From the NCBI RefSeq assembly GCF_001721295.1, contig NZ_MDDS01000081.1, forward strand, positions 92,560-156,559: DNA of 64,000 nt, written 5' to 3'. This DNA is from Sphingomonas turrisvirgatae (lineage in GTDB: Bacteria; Pseudomonadota; Alphaproteobacteria; Sphingomonadales; Sphingomonadaceae). A program made the translations under genes and the position numbers. The notes beneath the pieces are model-generated. The model saw only the letters and a list, made by a program, of their open reading frames with translations, was not told the DNA's origin and did no database searches. Below, in pieces: positions 8,334 through 16,414 of this stretch (its first letter is position 1; every line of letters begins with the position of its first letter).

Positions 8334-8573
8334 ATGCGCAACGTAGATCAAGGGGCGGCGCTGGCATTCGCCCGCGCGGAAGCGGCAAAACTTGCGGACA
8401 TCGCCGCATGTATCGCCGGGCTTTCAAAGGGGCGGCAACGCGCGAATGCTGTTCGCGCTCAGCGTCGGTATAATGCCACCGCGATTTCGCTTGCCGATGC
8501 CCTAGACGGGCCGATCCCCTCCGACATCGCAGAAATGGACGATGCGGCACTCCTCATGGCGTTGGAGGCGTGA
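8334..8573 (+). CDS. Small hypothetical protein upstream of resolvase, 79 aa
   Basis: An alanine-rich, probably helical 79-aa protein starting at ATG 8334, 5 nt after a perfect AGGAGG. It has no recognisable domain. Its stop lies 2 nt before the resolvase ATG, so the two are probably translated together. Given this link, a role as resolvase accessory protein or antirepressor is possible but unsupported by sequence. Confidence 0.6.
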   Translation: MRNVDQGAALAFARAEAAKLADIAACIAGLSKGRQRANAVRAQRRYNATAISLADALDGPIPSDIAEMDDAALLMALEA

Positions 8574-8575
8574 GC

Positions 8576-9157
8576 ATGGCTAGAGCATTTGCTTATTGCC
8601 GCGTCAGCACGGCCGATCAAACTACCGACAACCAGGTGCGAGAGATCGAGGCGGCGGGCTTCGCCGTCGATGCCAAGCGCGTTGTCACTGAAACCGTTTC
8701 GGGATCGGTTGCGGCAATGGAGCGTAAGGGCTTCGCGAAGCTACTGGATCGACTTGAGAGCGGTGACGTGCTGATCGTCACGAAGTTGGATCGCCTTGGC
8801 CGCAACGCGATGGACGTGCGCGGCACGGTCGAGCGATTAGCAGCCGATGGAGTGAAGGTGCATTGCCTGGCGTTAGGCGGCATCGACCTGACTTCGCCAG
8901 CGGGGAAAATGACTATGGGCGTCATCAACGCCGTGGCAGAGTTCGAGCGCGACTTGCTGATCGAGCGGACGCAATCCGGGCTGGCTAGGGCGAAAGCAGC
9001 CGGGAAAGTTCTAGGTCGCAAGCAGGCGCTATCCCAGTCGCAGCAAGAGGATGTGCGTCGGCGTCGTGCAGCGGGGGTATCGCTCGGTACGCTGGCAAAG
9101 GAATACGGGGTGTCCCGCTCCTCCATCCAAAGGATTGAACAGCGGGCAGGCCCGTGA
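8576..9157 (+). CDS. Serine recombinase, resolvase/invertase family
   Basis: A 193-aa small serine recombinase. The N-terminal catalytic domain has Tyr-Cys-Arg-Val-Ser with the nucleophile S11 (AYCRVSTADQ), the active-site arginines in TKLDRLGRNAMDV, and the E-helix motif AVAEFERDLLIERT. The C-terminal HTH is GVSLGTLAKEYGVSRSSIQRI. ATG 8576 is preceded by GGAGG at a 7-nt distance; the frame is open to a GTG at 8570. Upstream lies the putative res site, so it probably resolves multimers or co-integrates of the element, or inverts a segment. It is co-directional with the phage-like genes downstream and opposite to the integrase. Confidence 0.93.
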   Translation: MARAFAYCRVSTADQTTDNQVREIEAAGFAVDAKRVVTETVSGSVAAMERKGFAKLLDRLESGDVLIVTKLDRLGRNAMDVRGTVERLAADGVKVHCLALGGIDLTSPAGKMTMGVINAVAEFERDLLIERTQSGLARAKAAGKVLGRKQALSQSQQEDVRRRRAAGVSLGTLAKEYGVSRSSIQRIEQRAGP

Positions 9158-9304
9158 AACAGCAAGACAAGCTAGCCTAAGGAATGCGCTTATACTCAGG
9201 CCACCCTAATCAATGATGCAAAAAGGAGACAGCCAGGAACGAGATTAGCCTGGAAGTGCTAAGCTGTATTTCCAAAGCGATGCGGCGATGCTTCGACATC
9301 GGGA

Positions 9305-10612
9305 ATGGAAGCTCAGCAGATCACACAGCGCGACCAAATCGAAGCCGCACGGGCGCTCATTGAAGAGTTACAGAGCAGTGCCAGGACACCTGCGGTTCTG
9401 AGCACCGGGGATCGGGTAGCGTTTCGATACGGTCGCAGCGATGCGGCGCGAACGATGCAGGGGACGATCGCAGGGCGTGGCCGGAGCACCTCTGGTGAAA
9501 TCGTAGCAATCCAGGTCGAATGTGACGACGGATTGCCCGCGATCGTCCGTGTACGCCCTGCCGCGATCACTGGAAATCCGGAGGCGGCGGCGCGATCCGC
9601 AACAGCGGCGAGTAGTCGGGCAGCCGCCCGCGAACTTGCGGACGAACTGGTGGCCCAGGCCGCGCGCGGGAACATCCGGGCAGTAACCCCCCGAGAGAAG
9701 GCTGCGGCCGCCGCTCGCAAGCGGTTCGATGCCTCTAATGTCCCGCCATCATCCGGGCCGGTTGCTGGGGCGCTGGCTAAGTCGGCGGCGCGCCGCTCGG
9801 AGGCGGCAGCGCGACGTGCCGAGTGCGAGAAGATGGGCCGCTTCTATGTCGAGCCGCATTACTGCCGCAAAGCACGAGCGCAGCGCTGGCGGGTGCAGGA
9901 TCGGTATACAGGTGAAATCGCGCTGTTCGCACTCGACGGCCTGAAAGTGCCGGCCCGCCTCGCGGGCTACCGCAAGCCAGCCGATGCTATCGCGCACGTG
10001 CGCTGGCTTGATAGCTACTTCCACCGGCTAGGCTGCGGCATTGGCCCGCTTCCCGGAGCACTCTCCGACGCTCAGCTTGTTTCCGCTGTGCCTGCAATCG
10101 TCTCTGAGACGGTGCCCGCCTGCGTATGGCAGGCCGTCGCCGCCTTCATCCCTGCGGAGCCAGCGCAGAAGCGCTCAACGAAGGCTCGACAGGTGTGCAA
10201 CAGGGCGGCGTTAGCTGGCCTGTTGATCTACCTCAAAGGCAAGGGAGGCTGGCACAGCATACCGACCGAGATCGGATGCTCAGCAATGCTCGTTCGCAAG
10301 CGCTTCACCGAGTGGAGAGCGGCGGGCGTACTGCCGGCAATCCAGCGCGCGATACAGGCCCATCCACACGCCCCGGCAGGGTTGCACTGGGAAAAGCTCG
10401 GCGGGCTACCCACGATCGCACCAGAAGAAAGGGCGGCGCTGATCCGACGCATAGAACACTTCCGCCTTACGCAGATGATGACGGTCGGCGAAGCGAGCAA
10501 GGCGCTGTTTGGGCATGGATCGGCATACCCGCGCATCCTTGGTGGCGGCGCGGTTTTGGTCCGAACTGCGGAGCGCGCTTTTGCCGGCTTGCACTCGTAC
10601 CGGGCAGCTTAG
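9305..10612 (+). CDS. Unknown protein with an IS5-type transposase N-domain-like block
   Basis: A 435-aa protein in at least three parts. The first 100 residues include a short beta-rich segment (GDRVAFRYG...GTIAGRGR). The middle is alanine/arginine-rich and helical, followed by a compact block with KMGRFYVEPHYCRKAR and DRYTGEIALFALDGLK. Near residues 300-350 is AALAGLLIYLKGKGGWHSIP, continuing to KRFTEWRAAGV; this matches the layout of the DUF4096-type helix-turn-helix at the start of IS5-family transposases. No DDE catalytic domain follows, so it is not a transposase. DNA binding is an inference. The start has only a weak GGGA ribosome site. Confidence 0.6.
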   Translation: MEAQQITQRDQIEAARALIEELQSSARTPAVLSTGDRVAFRYGRSDAARTMQGTIAGRGRSTSGEIVAIQVECDDGLPAIVRVRPAAITGNPEAAARSATAASSRAAARELADELVAQAARGNIRAVTPREKAAAAARKRFDASNVPPSSGPVAGALAKSAARRSEAAARRAECEKMGRFYVEPHYCRKARAQRWRVQDRYTGEIALFALDGLKVPARLAGYRKPADAIAHVRWLDSYFHRLGCGIGPLPGALSDAQLVSAVPAIVSETVPACVWQAVAAFIPAEPAQKRSTKARQVCNRAALAGLLIYLKGKGGWHSIPTEIGCSAMLVRKRFTEWRAAGVLPAIQRAIQAHPHAPAGLHWEKLGGLPTIAPEERAALIRRIEHFRLTQMMTVGEASKALFGHGSAYPRILGGGAVLVRTAERAFAGLHSYRAA

Positions 10613-11096
10613 TTTGCGGGGCGCGGCTGGCGGCGGATTGAACACGGCCGAATTTGCCCTGCCGAGTCCGTACAGCGTGATTTCAGCGATCCAGCAGATG
10701 ACATAGCCGCGATCCCCGGAACGGCTCACAGGGCCTCTCAGGGCCTGCCCGAGTAGCGAGGGCACTCGACGGCCTGAAATCGCGGAAGCGGTTGTGTGCG
10801 CTGGACCGAATACGGTTTTGAAACCGTCAACCACACGGGGACAAATTCTTCCTGTGCAGCCGTTCGCCGGGCTTATACGGCATCCCGCTCGATAGGGTTC
10901 AAACCCGGAGTAGGCCCTTGGAAAAACCGAGGGACAGGCGGGGCGGGCCAGCCATCCGACGCTCATCCAAACTCAGGATCATGCCGGGCGGGCCGGGCTA
11001 CATCCGATGATCTGTCTGATCGGGAGTAGGCCGGGCAGCTTCCAACGACTCTCCAAATCTAGGATCATATTAGATGAGGAATTGCGTCAGCTAGCG
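10613..11096. other. 484-bp gap; no supported gene
   Basis: The short frames here have no ribosome sites or coding character. Two loosely similar motifs recur: GGAGTAGG at 10907 and 11023, and AGGATCAT at 10975 and 11061. Their periods differ (116 and 86 bp), so this is not a true tandem repeat. It could hold a regulatory or replication site of the element, but nothing definite is visible. Confidence 0.45.
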
Positions 11097-11387
11097 TTAG
11101 CGAACCTGCCCGCGACGCTTATTAATGCCTGCCACCAACTCTGCCCTAACGGCTACCCGCGTATCATCCCAGGTCTTTGCCATTGGCTGCTTTGCCATGA
11201 AGGCCCAGTGCCTGACCTGATACTCGGCAACCTTCGCCTCTTGCTCACAAAGCAGGAGGGCGGCGTCCGCTACGGCTTCCGCTGTGGCTTCATTGCCTTG
11301 TAATCGGCCGGAAGCATCTAGCAGGCAATCGAACCATACGCCCGTCGCTGGACTCTGGGCTGACAATGCAAGCGCAAGCAGGATCAT
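11097..11387 (-). CDS. Small putative secreted protein, 96 aa
   Basis: This is the only minus-strand gene candidate in the middle of the element. The N-terminus is hydrophobic and signal-like (MILLALALSAQSPATG). The body has two cysteines (WFDCLLDAS, LLLCEQEAK), which could form a disulfide in the periplasm, and a basic C-terminus. I recall sphingomonad proteins with a similar leader plus two-cysteine plan but cannot name a family. No strong ribosome site is seen. Confidence 0.45.
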   Translation of the reverse strand: MILLALALSAQSPATGVWFDCLLDASGRLQGNEATAEAVADAALLLCEQEAKVAEYQVRHWAFMAKQPMAKTWDDTRVAVRAELVAGINKRRGQVR

Positions 11388-11499
11388 CCGCGAAGATTAG
11401 GCGGATACTTGCTCTTGTCCAGCTGCTTTCGCCCCGGCGCGCATCGGGGCACTATCTCTCTGATAATTGTGGACATGATCCACCGAAAACAAGGGAACA

Positions 11500-11799
11500 A
11501 TGACGTTTCATACCGTGAATACCTCTGCGCTTAACAGCGTGGAGGCCGAACAATACTTCACCGGCACCGATCGCCGGTACATGACGGGGCTACGCGCAAC
11601 CCTGGAAATGCTGGGACTGCCCCTACCCGACTATGCCATGCGCCAGCCCGCAGGGCGGCGTCCTGCCAAGGCCGTCATGGCCGCTTATCAACTCGACAAT
11701 CACAGCCAGCGTCACCCTGCCGGCTACCGTCCGCGCCGCGAGAATGCGTCGTCGGAAACCGTTGCGGCCGCACGCGCCAAATCCAACAGGAACCAATGA
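11500..11799 (+). CDS. Phage-like hypothetical protein, 99 aa
   Basis: First gene of a tight co-directional run. It starts at ATG 11500, with AAGGGAAC just upstream as ribosome site. The product contains FTGTDRRYMTGLRATLEMLG and a basic tail. It overlaps the next gene by 4 nt (ATGA). No domain is recognised. Its place in a cluster with a virion-type gene suggests phage origin. Confidence 0.6.
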   Translation: MTFHTVNTSALNSVEAEQYFTGTDRRYMTGLRATLEMLGLPLPDYAMRQPAGRRPAKAVMAAYQLDNHSQRHPAGYRPRRENASSETVAAARAKSNRNQ

Positions 11800-12305
11800 C
11801 AATCCGAACCTCAGACGAAATCCGCGATGACCTTGCTGTCCAAGGCAAGGCGCTGGCCCAGGCGAACGCGGACGCCGCTCTCCACGAAAGGCTTATTGCC
11901 GCTAAAGCGGAGGCCACACGGCTCCGCAAGGTTTGTGATGGTCTTACTGCCGAACTTAGCCAGGCGCAGGCCGCTGAGGCCAAGGCCGTCATCGCCAAGT
12001 TCGAGGCTGGAAACCGGAACTTCCGGGTCGAGCGCGTCCAACACGACCAGCGCAAAGGCATAGCGCACGACCGCTTTGTCATCACATGGGAGCGCCTGTG
12101 CTATGACATGAACGCCCATGATAGCGTATGGCAGGACCAGACCATTGATGGCTTCGCCGTACTTCCCGATGACGTGATGCAGTACATTCTCCGGCACAAG
12201 CCGCAGGTCATTCCCGCCGACATCCTTGCGCTCGCTCCGGACGATCCGTTCGAGGCAATGGGCCGCTACCTGACTGGCAAGGCGCGGGGCTATTTTAAGG
12301 CATGA
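11796..12305 (+). CDS. Phage-like hypothetical protein with N-terminal coiled coil, 169 aa
   Basis: Residues 1-65 are charged and alanine-rich with heptad character (about DEIRDDLAVQGKALAQ to AELSQAQAAEAKA), suggesting a coiled coil. A mixed domain follows with ERVQHDQRKGIAHDRF and FAVLPDDVMQYILRHKP. It overlaps its neighbours on both sides by 4 nt, so the three small genes are probably translated together. It could be a scaffold or tail-associated protein, but there is no direct evidence. Confidence 0.65.
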   Translation: MTIRTSDEIRDDLAVQGKALAQANADAALHERLIAAKAEATRLRKVCDGLTAELSQAQAAEAKAVIAKFEAGNRNFRVERVQHDQRKGIAHDRFVITWERLCYDMNAHDSVWQDQTIDGFAVLPDDVMQYILRHKPQVIPADILALAPDDPFEAMGRYLTGKARGYFKA

Positions 12306-12832
12306 CGGGCATACTCCCGTGGACGGTAACGCAATGCTGGGCATGGGCGGAGGTCAGCCCTCCCCTTGCTGATCTTGCTGGCGTTCCTGCTTACGATGCG
12401 GCGATCCGGCCAGAAACCTTGGATGGCTTGGCTGAACAAGCTGGCGATTGGGGACCGTTCGCACAACAGCTGGCAATTTGGTTTGCGGTCGAGGCGACTT
12501 GCGCCGACAACGATGCGCAGGCAGGCGTCCGCGCGCACTCGGACGAACTGACCGCAGCGGCCGGCTTCCCTGCCACCATCGGCACCCGCCCGGCCGCGCA
12601 GCCCGACGACGCGGCAGAGGTTGCCTTGGCGGAATACCGCAGATGGCGTTTGCAGGGGCAACCTTTGCTTATCGGCGGCATCGCCTGTGCATTGTCGGCG
12701 GTTCGGGCAGAGGCGAACGCCGCGCGCTGGCGGCGCGAAAGCAAGGGCACGGTCGGCCGTGACCTGATCGACCTGTTCGATGCAGGATTGACCCCGCGCA
12801 ATGGCGCGACGCCGCCGCACTCCACGACCTGA
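12302..12832 (+). CDS. Phage-like hypothetical protein, 176 aa
   Basis: A 176-aa protein rich in Ala and Trp at its start (ILPWTVTQCWAWAEVSPP) with a helical middle and a basic C-terminus. It overlaps the preceding stop by 4 nt. It sits where the smaller internal virion protein (gp14) precedes gp15 in T7-type phages, but I see no convincing likeness to gp14. A 66-bp gap with an AGGAGGT ribosome site separates it from the next large gene. Confidence 0.6.
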   Translation: MTGILPWTVTQCWAWAEVSPPLADLAGVPAYDAAIRPETLDGLAEQAGDWGPFAQQLAIWFAVEATCADNDAQAGVRAHSDELTAAAGFPATIGTRPAAQPDDAAEVALAEYRRWRLQGQPLLIGGIACALSAVRAEANAARWRRESKGTVGRDLIDLFDAGLTPRNGATPPHSTT

Positions 12833-12898
12833 TTACGAAGCGCCGCAGCGCGCATACGAAAGACACAACATGAATCAATTCGCAGGAGGTAACTCCTG

Positions 12899-15157
12899 AT
12901 GGCTACCGGCTACGATCGGCGGCAAGCATCGCGCGACACGTTCGCGTTCAAACCGGCTGCGGCAGGCCAGCAGCAGGCGCGGGCCTCCGGTCAAAGCCGG
13001 GGCGCGCAGCTCGTCGGCGGACAGTCCGTTGGCGAGGGCGTCGCGGCTGGCCCGCAGACGGACGCCGGCCCGGTCGCGGCTGGGCTGGGCCAGTTCGTCA
13101 AGCAGATCATGGAGCCGCACATCCAGCGGCGTCAGCAGGAGGAGTTCTTCAAGGGCTACACCCGCGCCCAAGAAGGCGTGGCGCTGGAGGAGATTACCAC
13201 CTCGTCCAAGGGCCTGAACAAGGTTTTCGGCCCGACCGCCTACGAGCAGGGCGCGCGGGTTTTTACGGCCCAAGGCGCAATCGCCACCTGGCAGCAGGGC
13301 CGCATGGCGGAAATGGATCAACTCAAACGGCTCCCGCCCGACGAACTCGCCAAGGTGCTCGCCACCACCTCCCAGGAAATCATGACCGGCGACCCGTTCG
13401 CGGACCAGATTTTGCAGAAAGACCTGATCGAGGCAGGCGGGCCGCTGACGGCGCTTGTCGCCAAGGAGCGCTACACCTTCCTGCAAAGCGAGGCCGCGCG
13501 AACGTACGGCGAACTCGGCAGCAAGGCCGGTACGTCGCTCCAGCAGATCGCCACTGCGAACGCCCGGCTGACTGCACCCGATGACGCCACGACTACCGCG
13601 CTCGCGCAGCAGACGCAGGTGTTCCTCGGCACGATGGTCAAGCCCGAGGGCATGGACGACGAGACGTACCGCAAGTTCCTCTACAACTTCATGGCGGGCG
13701 CTATGGAGCGCGGCGACTTCTACGCCGTGTCGGCGCTGCGTCGGGCCGGCATCACCGCCGTGTTCGGCGACGACGAGAAGCTAAAGCTGGAGAACGCATA
13801 CGAGCGCTACGGCAACCGCGTGCTCGGCAAGGCCGTCATGCAGCCAGAGTTCGCCGACCGGCTGCTCAAGCTCGACACGCGCATGAAGATGGCGGAAATC
13901 CAGACCGAGGGCGGCATCACGCCGATCGAGGCGGCGCAGGAGCTTGCGTCGATCAACGCGGAACTCAAGCGCGCCACAGGGATCGAGGACATCGACCTGT
14001 TCGACATGGAGGACATCCGCGGCGCGGCGGGCGATGTGGTCAAGGCCACGGTGTCCGCGTTCAAGCGCGCGCAGGACCGCCAGTGGCAGATCGCCGATCG
14101 CAACCAGCAGCGCCAATGGGACTTGGAGGACCAGGCCCGCGAGGATGCGCAGGAGACGGCCCAAGTCGGCGCTATGTGGGCGGCTGGCGCGGTCAACTCC
14201 GGCATCGCCGCTGGCATGAAGGCGGGCGACTTCGACGTGCTCGCCATCAACGATTACCGCGCCGGCAACTTCAAGAACATCGCCAATGCCTACGCCCGCG
14301 AGGGCTGGGTGTCCGGCCGCACCGGCAGCATGATGCGCGCCCGGATCACGAGCAGCCTCGGCCAGCAGTACACCAAGGAGTTCAAGGCGGGGCACGACGA
14401 ATGGGCGGCGCTCTACAAGGCGAACCCGGCAGCGGCGAAGGCGTACTACGGCAATCTCCACCTGCCGATGCAGCGGTTCGACCAGCTGGTGAAGGGAGGC
14501 ACCTCGCCGCAGATCGCCTTCGTGCGCAGCTTCGGCGATCCCGCCGTTTACTCCAAGGATCGCGTCCCGCCCGAGCGGCGGAAGGGCGTGCAAGAGGCAG
14601 CCGAGAAGGCCATCGCCGACACGCAGCCCTACACTCTGTTCGGCTACGGCATCACCGGCACGCCGCTCAATGAGAGCAGCAAGCGCGCCTTGGTCAACGC
14701 CGTGCGCGAGAACGCAGGTGTGGCCGTCAGCGCCGCGCCGGGCCTGTCCGATGACGCAGCAGTGCGCCAGGAGTTCAAGGCGCTCACGCAGTCCGGCCGC
14801 GCCGAAGTTTACGGCGCATGGGCCTGGACCGGCAACCCGGCAGGCACGACGCCGCTTTGGCGAATGCTGGGCGTCAAGCAGGGCGAGGCCGAGAAGATCA
14901 TCGACTCGGCCATTGCGGGGGCGCTGCGCGCATCGGGCAGTAATCCCACGGACGGCATCGTTACGCGCATACAAGATACGCAGACGGGCAAGCCTGCCCT
15001 TGTGGTGCAGGGCACTGCCGATGGCGAGGATCGCATCGTCGTTATCCCGTACAGCAAGCTGGCGACTGCGGCCCGTGCCCGCGTCGAGGGCGAAGTCCGT
15101 GGCAACCAGCGCAAGCGCCGCGTGACGAACCCCAACCCGTACATCCCAATGAACTAA
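12899..15157 (+). CDS. Podovirus internal virion protein-like (T7 gp15 type)
   Basis: A 752-aa hydrophilic, mostly helical protein; T7 gp15 is 747 aa. In T7, gp15 is part of the ejected core that helps move DNA across the envelope. The likeness is in size and overall plan: a flexible Ala/Gln-rich N-terminus (about residues 1-60), a long helical centre with the AQDRQWQIADRNQQRQWDLE stretch, a C-terminal region near IIDSAIAGALRASGSNPTDG, and a short basic tail ending NPNPYIPMN. A strong AGGAGGT precedes ATG 12899. No gp16-like partner, portal or capsid gene is nearby. Codon use is GC-rich like the host. The assignment is from memory of the family, not from a search. Confidence 0.5.
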   Translation: MATGYDRRQASRDTFAFKPAAAGQQQARASGQSRGAQLVGGQSVGEGVAAGPQTDAGPVAAGLGQFVKQIMEPHIQRRQQEEFFKGYTRAQEGVALEEITTSSKGLNKVFGPTAYEQGARVFTAQGAIATWQQGRMAEMDQLKRLPPDELAKVLATTSQEIMTGDPFADQILQKDLIEAGGPLTALVAKERYTFLQSEAARTYGELGSKAGTSLQQIATANARLTAPDDATTTALAQQTQVFLGTMVKPEGMDDETYRKFLYNFMAGAMERGDFYAVSALRRAGITAVFGDDEKLKLENAYERYGNRVLGKAVMQPEFADRLLKLDTRMKMAEIQTEGGITPIEAAQELASINAELKRATGIEDIDLFDMEDIRGAAGDVVKATVSAFKRAQDRQWQIADRNQQRQWDLEDQAREDAQETAQVGAMWAAGAVNSGIAAGMKAGDFDVLAINDYRAGNFKNIANAYAREGWVSGRTGSMMRARITSSLGQQYTKEFKAGHDEWAALYKANPAAAKAYYGNLHLPMQRFDQLVKGGTSPQIAFVRSFGDPAVYSKDRVPPERRKGVQEAAEKAIADTQPYTLFGYGITGTPLNESSKRALVNAVRENAGVAVSAAPGLSDDAAVRQEFKALTQSGRAEVYGAWAWTGNPAGTTPLWRMLGVKQGEAEKIIDSAIAGALRASGSNPTDGIVTRIQDTQTGKPALVVQGTADGEDRIVVIPYSKLATAARARVEGEVRGNQRKRRVTNPNPYIPMN

Positions 15158-15235
15158 GGAACATGAATGACGGACCCCAGGGGTTCCACCCGTCCCGGTA
15201 GCCGTTCCTCCACAGCAACGAACGAGGACAATTGA

Positions 15236-15736
15236 TTGGCTCGACAAGCCGCAATGACCAAATTTGTACGGCAGCAACTTCCCCAGGATCGGCACCTGCC
15301 GCCGTTCCGGCCTCTCCAAAAGGCCCCTCCCTACAGCCATCCCCGCCGCCCCCGCAGCTTTCACGAGTTGCGGGAACGGCTTGGCGAATACGGCCCCCTG
15401 GCAGTGCGAGCCGCTGAGTTGGCGGCGCTAGTCCGATGGATACATGACACCCCGGAAATGAGCGCACCCGCCGATGTGGCGATGCTGAGCGCCAAGCTCG
15501 CGATGGATGCTCTCTACGCAGCCGCAGGCTTGCCGCTGCCAACGGGCAGGCCCCGGCTGGACCTTTTGCCGCGCCTGTCGCCCGAAAGTCAGGACGAAGC
15601 GCGCCGCGCTCTCCATGGGATCAGCGCCGAGTGGAATGCGGCCGGCCGCCCGTACCTCAATGGCGAACGTATCGCCAAAACCTACACCTACACAAAATCC
15701 TGCATGAACAAGAAAGAGCGGAATGACCGCATTTAA
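15236..15736 (+). CDS. Phage-like hypothetical protein, 166 aa
   Basis: The product has a proline-rich basic N-terminus (about residues 17-40) and a helical body (SFHELRERLGEYGPLAV, then SAKLAMDALYAAAGLPLP). The track start is TTG 15236 after GAGGA; ATG 15254 is an equally possible start. It overlaps the next gene by 14 nt. No family is recognised. Confidence 0.55.
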   Translation: MARQAAMTKFVRQQLPQDRHLPPFRPLQKAPPYSHPRRPRSFHELRERLGEYGPLAVRAAELAALVRWIHDTPEMSAPADVAMLSAKLAMDALYAAAGLPLPTGRPRLDLLPRLSPESQDEARRALHGISAEWNAAGRPYLNGERIAKTYTYTKSCMNKKERNDRI

Positions 15737-16397
15737 TCCGAAGCAGCGCGCTCAGATCAACGCCGCGCTTTGCGTCGCGCACGAGGCGGGCAAAGATGTT
15801 GCGCCCATCCAGCGGCGCGCGCAGACCATCATGGCAACCGGGCATGACCCGTGGCGCGCATACAAGGCGGCGATCGGCGAGTTCGCCAAAGCCAATCCTG
15901 CGCTTCGCCCTGCAATGGCGCGGATCGACGCGCTGATCGAGGCGAGCGATGCGACCACCGTGGCGAAGTACGACAGCGCCCTGAGCACGTACATCCGCAC
16001 GGGCGACGAAGCCGCAGTAGCCGGCCTTGAACCGATGATGCGGGCGGACATGACGGCGCTAGCCGTACGCAACGGCGAAATCTCCGCCGACGATGCCGCA
16101 GCGGGCCGCGTGAACTGGGCCGGCTTGGGCATGGGCTGGGATGACGGGAAGCCGCAGCAGTTCGCGTTCGCCACACCTCCTCAGGGCACAGCTGAGCAAC
16201 GCCCCGCCCCTGCCACTCAGGCCGGCCCGATCCCTCCAGCGCTGCCCCCAGGGGGGGCAGGCCGGGACGCGTGGAGCAATCAGCAGGGAGTTAGCGCCCG
16301 CCCGCGCGCATCAATCGAAAGCGACGGCCGTGCGGAGCGAGCTTGGGAGGGTGTCGCGGCCCCGTTGGCGGGACCGTTGCCAGCAACTTCAATATAG
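15723..16397 (+). CDS. Phage-like hypothetical protein, 224 aa
   Basis: The N-terminal two thirds is helical and alanine-rich (NPKQRAQINAALCVAHEAGK; AYKAAIGEFAKANPALRPAM). The last 70 residues are low-complexity, rich in Pro, Ala and Gly, probably unstructured. It is the last gene of the plus-strand run and converges on the integrase with a 17-bp gap. The layout resembles phage structural or lytic-accessory proteins, but no motif allows a functional call. Confidence 0.6.
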   Translation: MTAFNPKQRAQINAALCVAHEAGKDVAPIQRRAQTIMATGHDPWRAYKAAIGEFAKANPALRPAMARIDALIEASDATTVAKYDSALSTYIRTGDEAAVAGLEPMMRADMTALAVRNGEISADDAAAGRVNWAGLGMGWDDGKPQQFAFATPPQGTAEQRPAPATQAGPIPPALPPGGAGRDAWSNQQGVSARPRASIESDGRAERAWEGVAAPLAGPLPATSI

Positions 16398-16414
16398 GCG
16401 GAAGGAGGGCCGGG

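Noticed and set aside
10907..11068. Possible tandem repeat or iterons in the element gap
   Set aside because: The two recurring motifs have different periods (116 and 86 bp) and weak similarity; not a real array.
12302..12832. T7 gp14-like internal virion protein
   Set aside because: The position would fit, but no sequence features of gp14 are visible; left as hypothetical.
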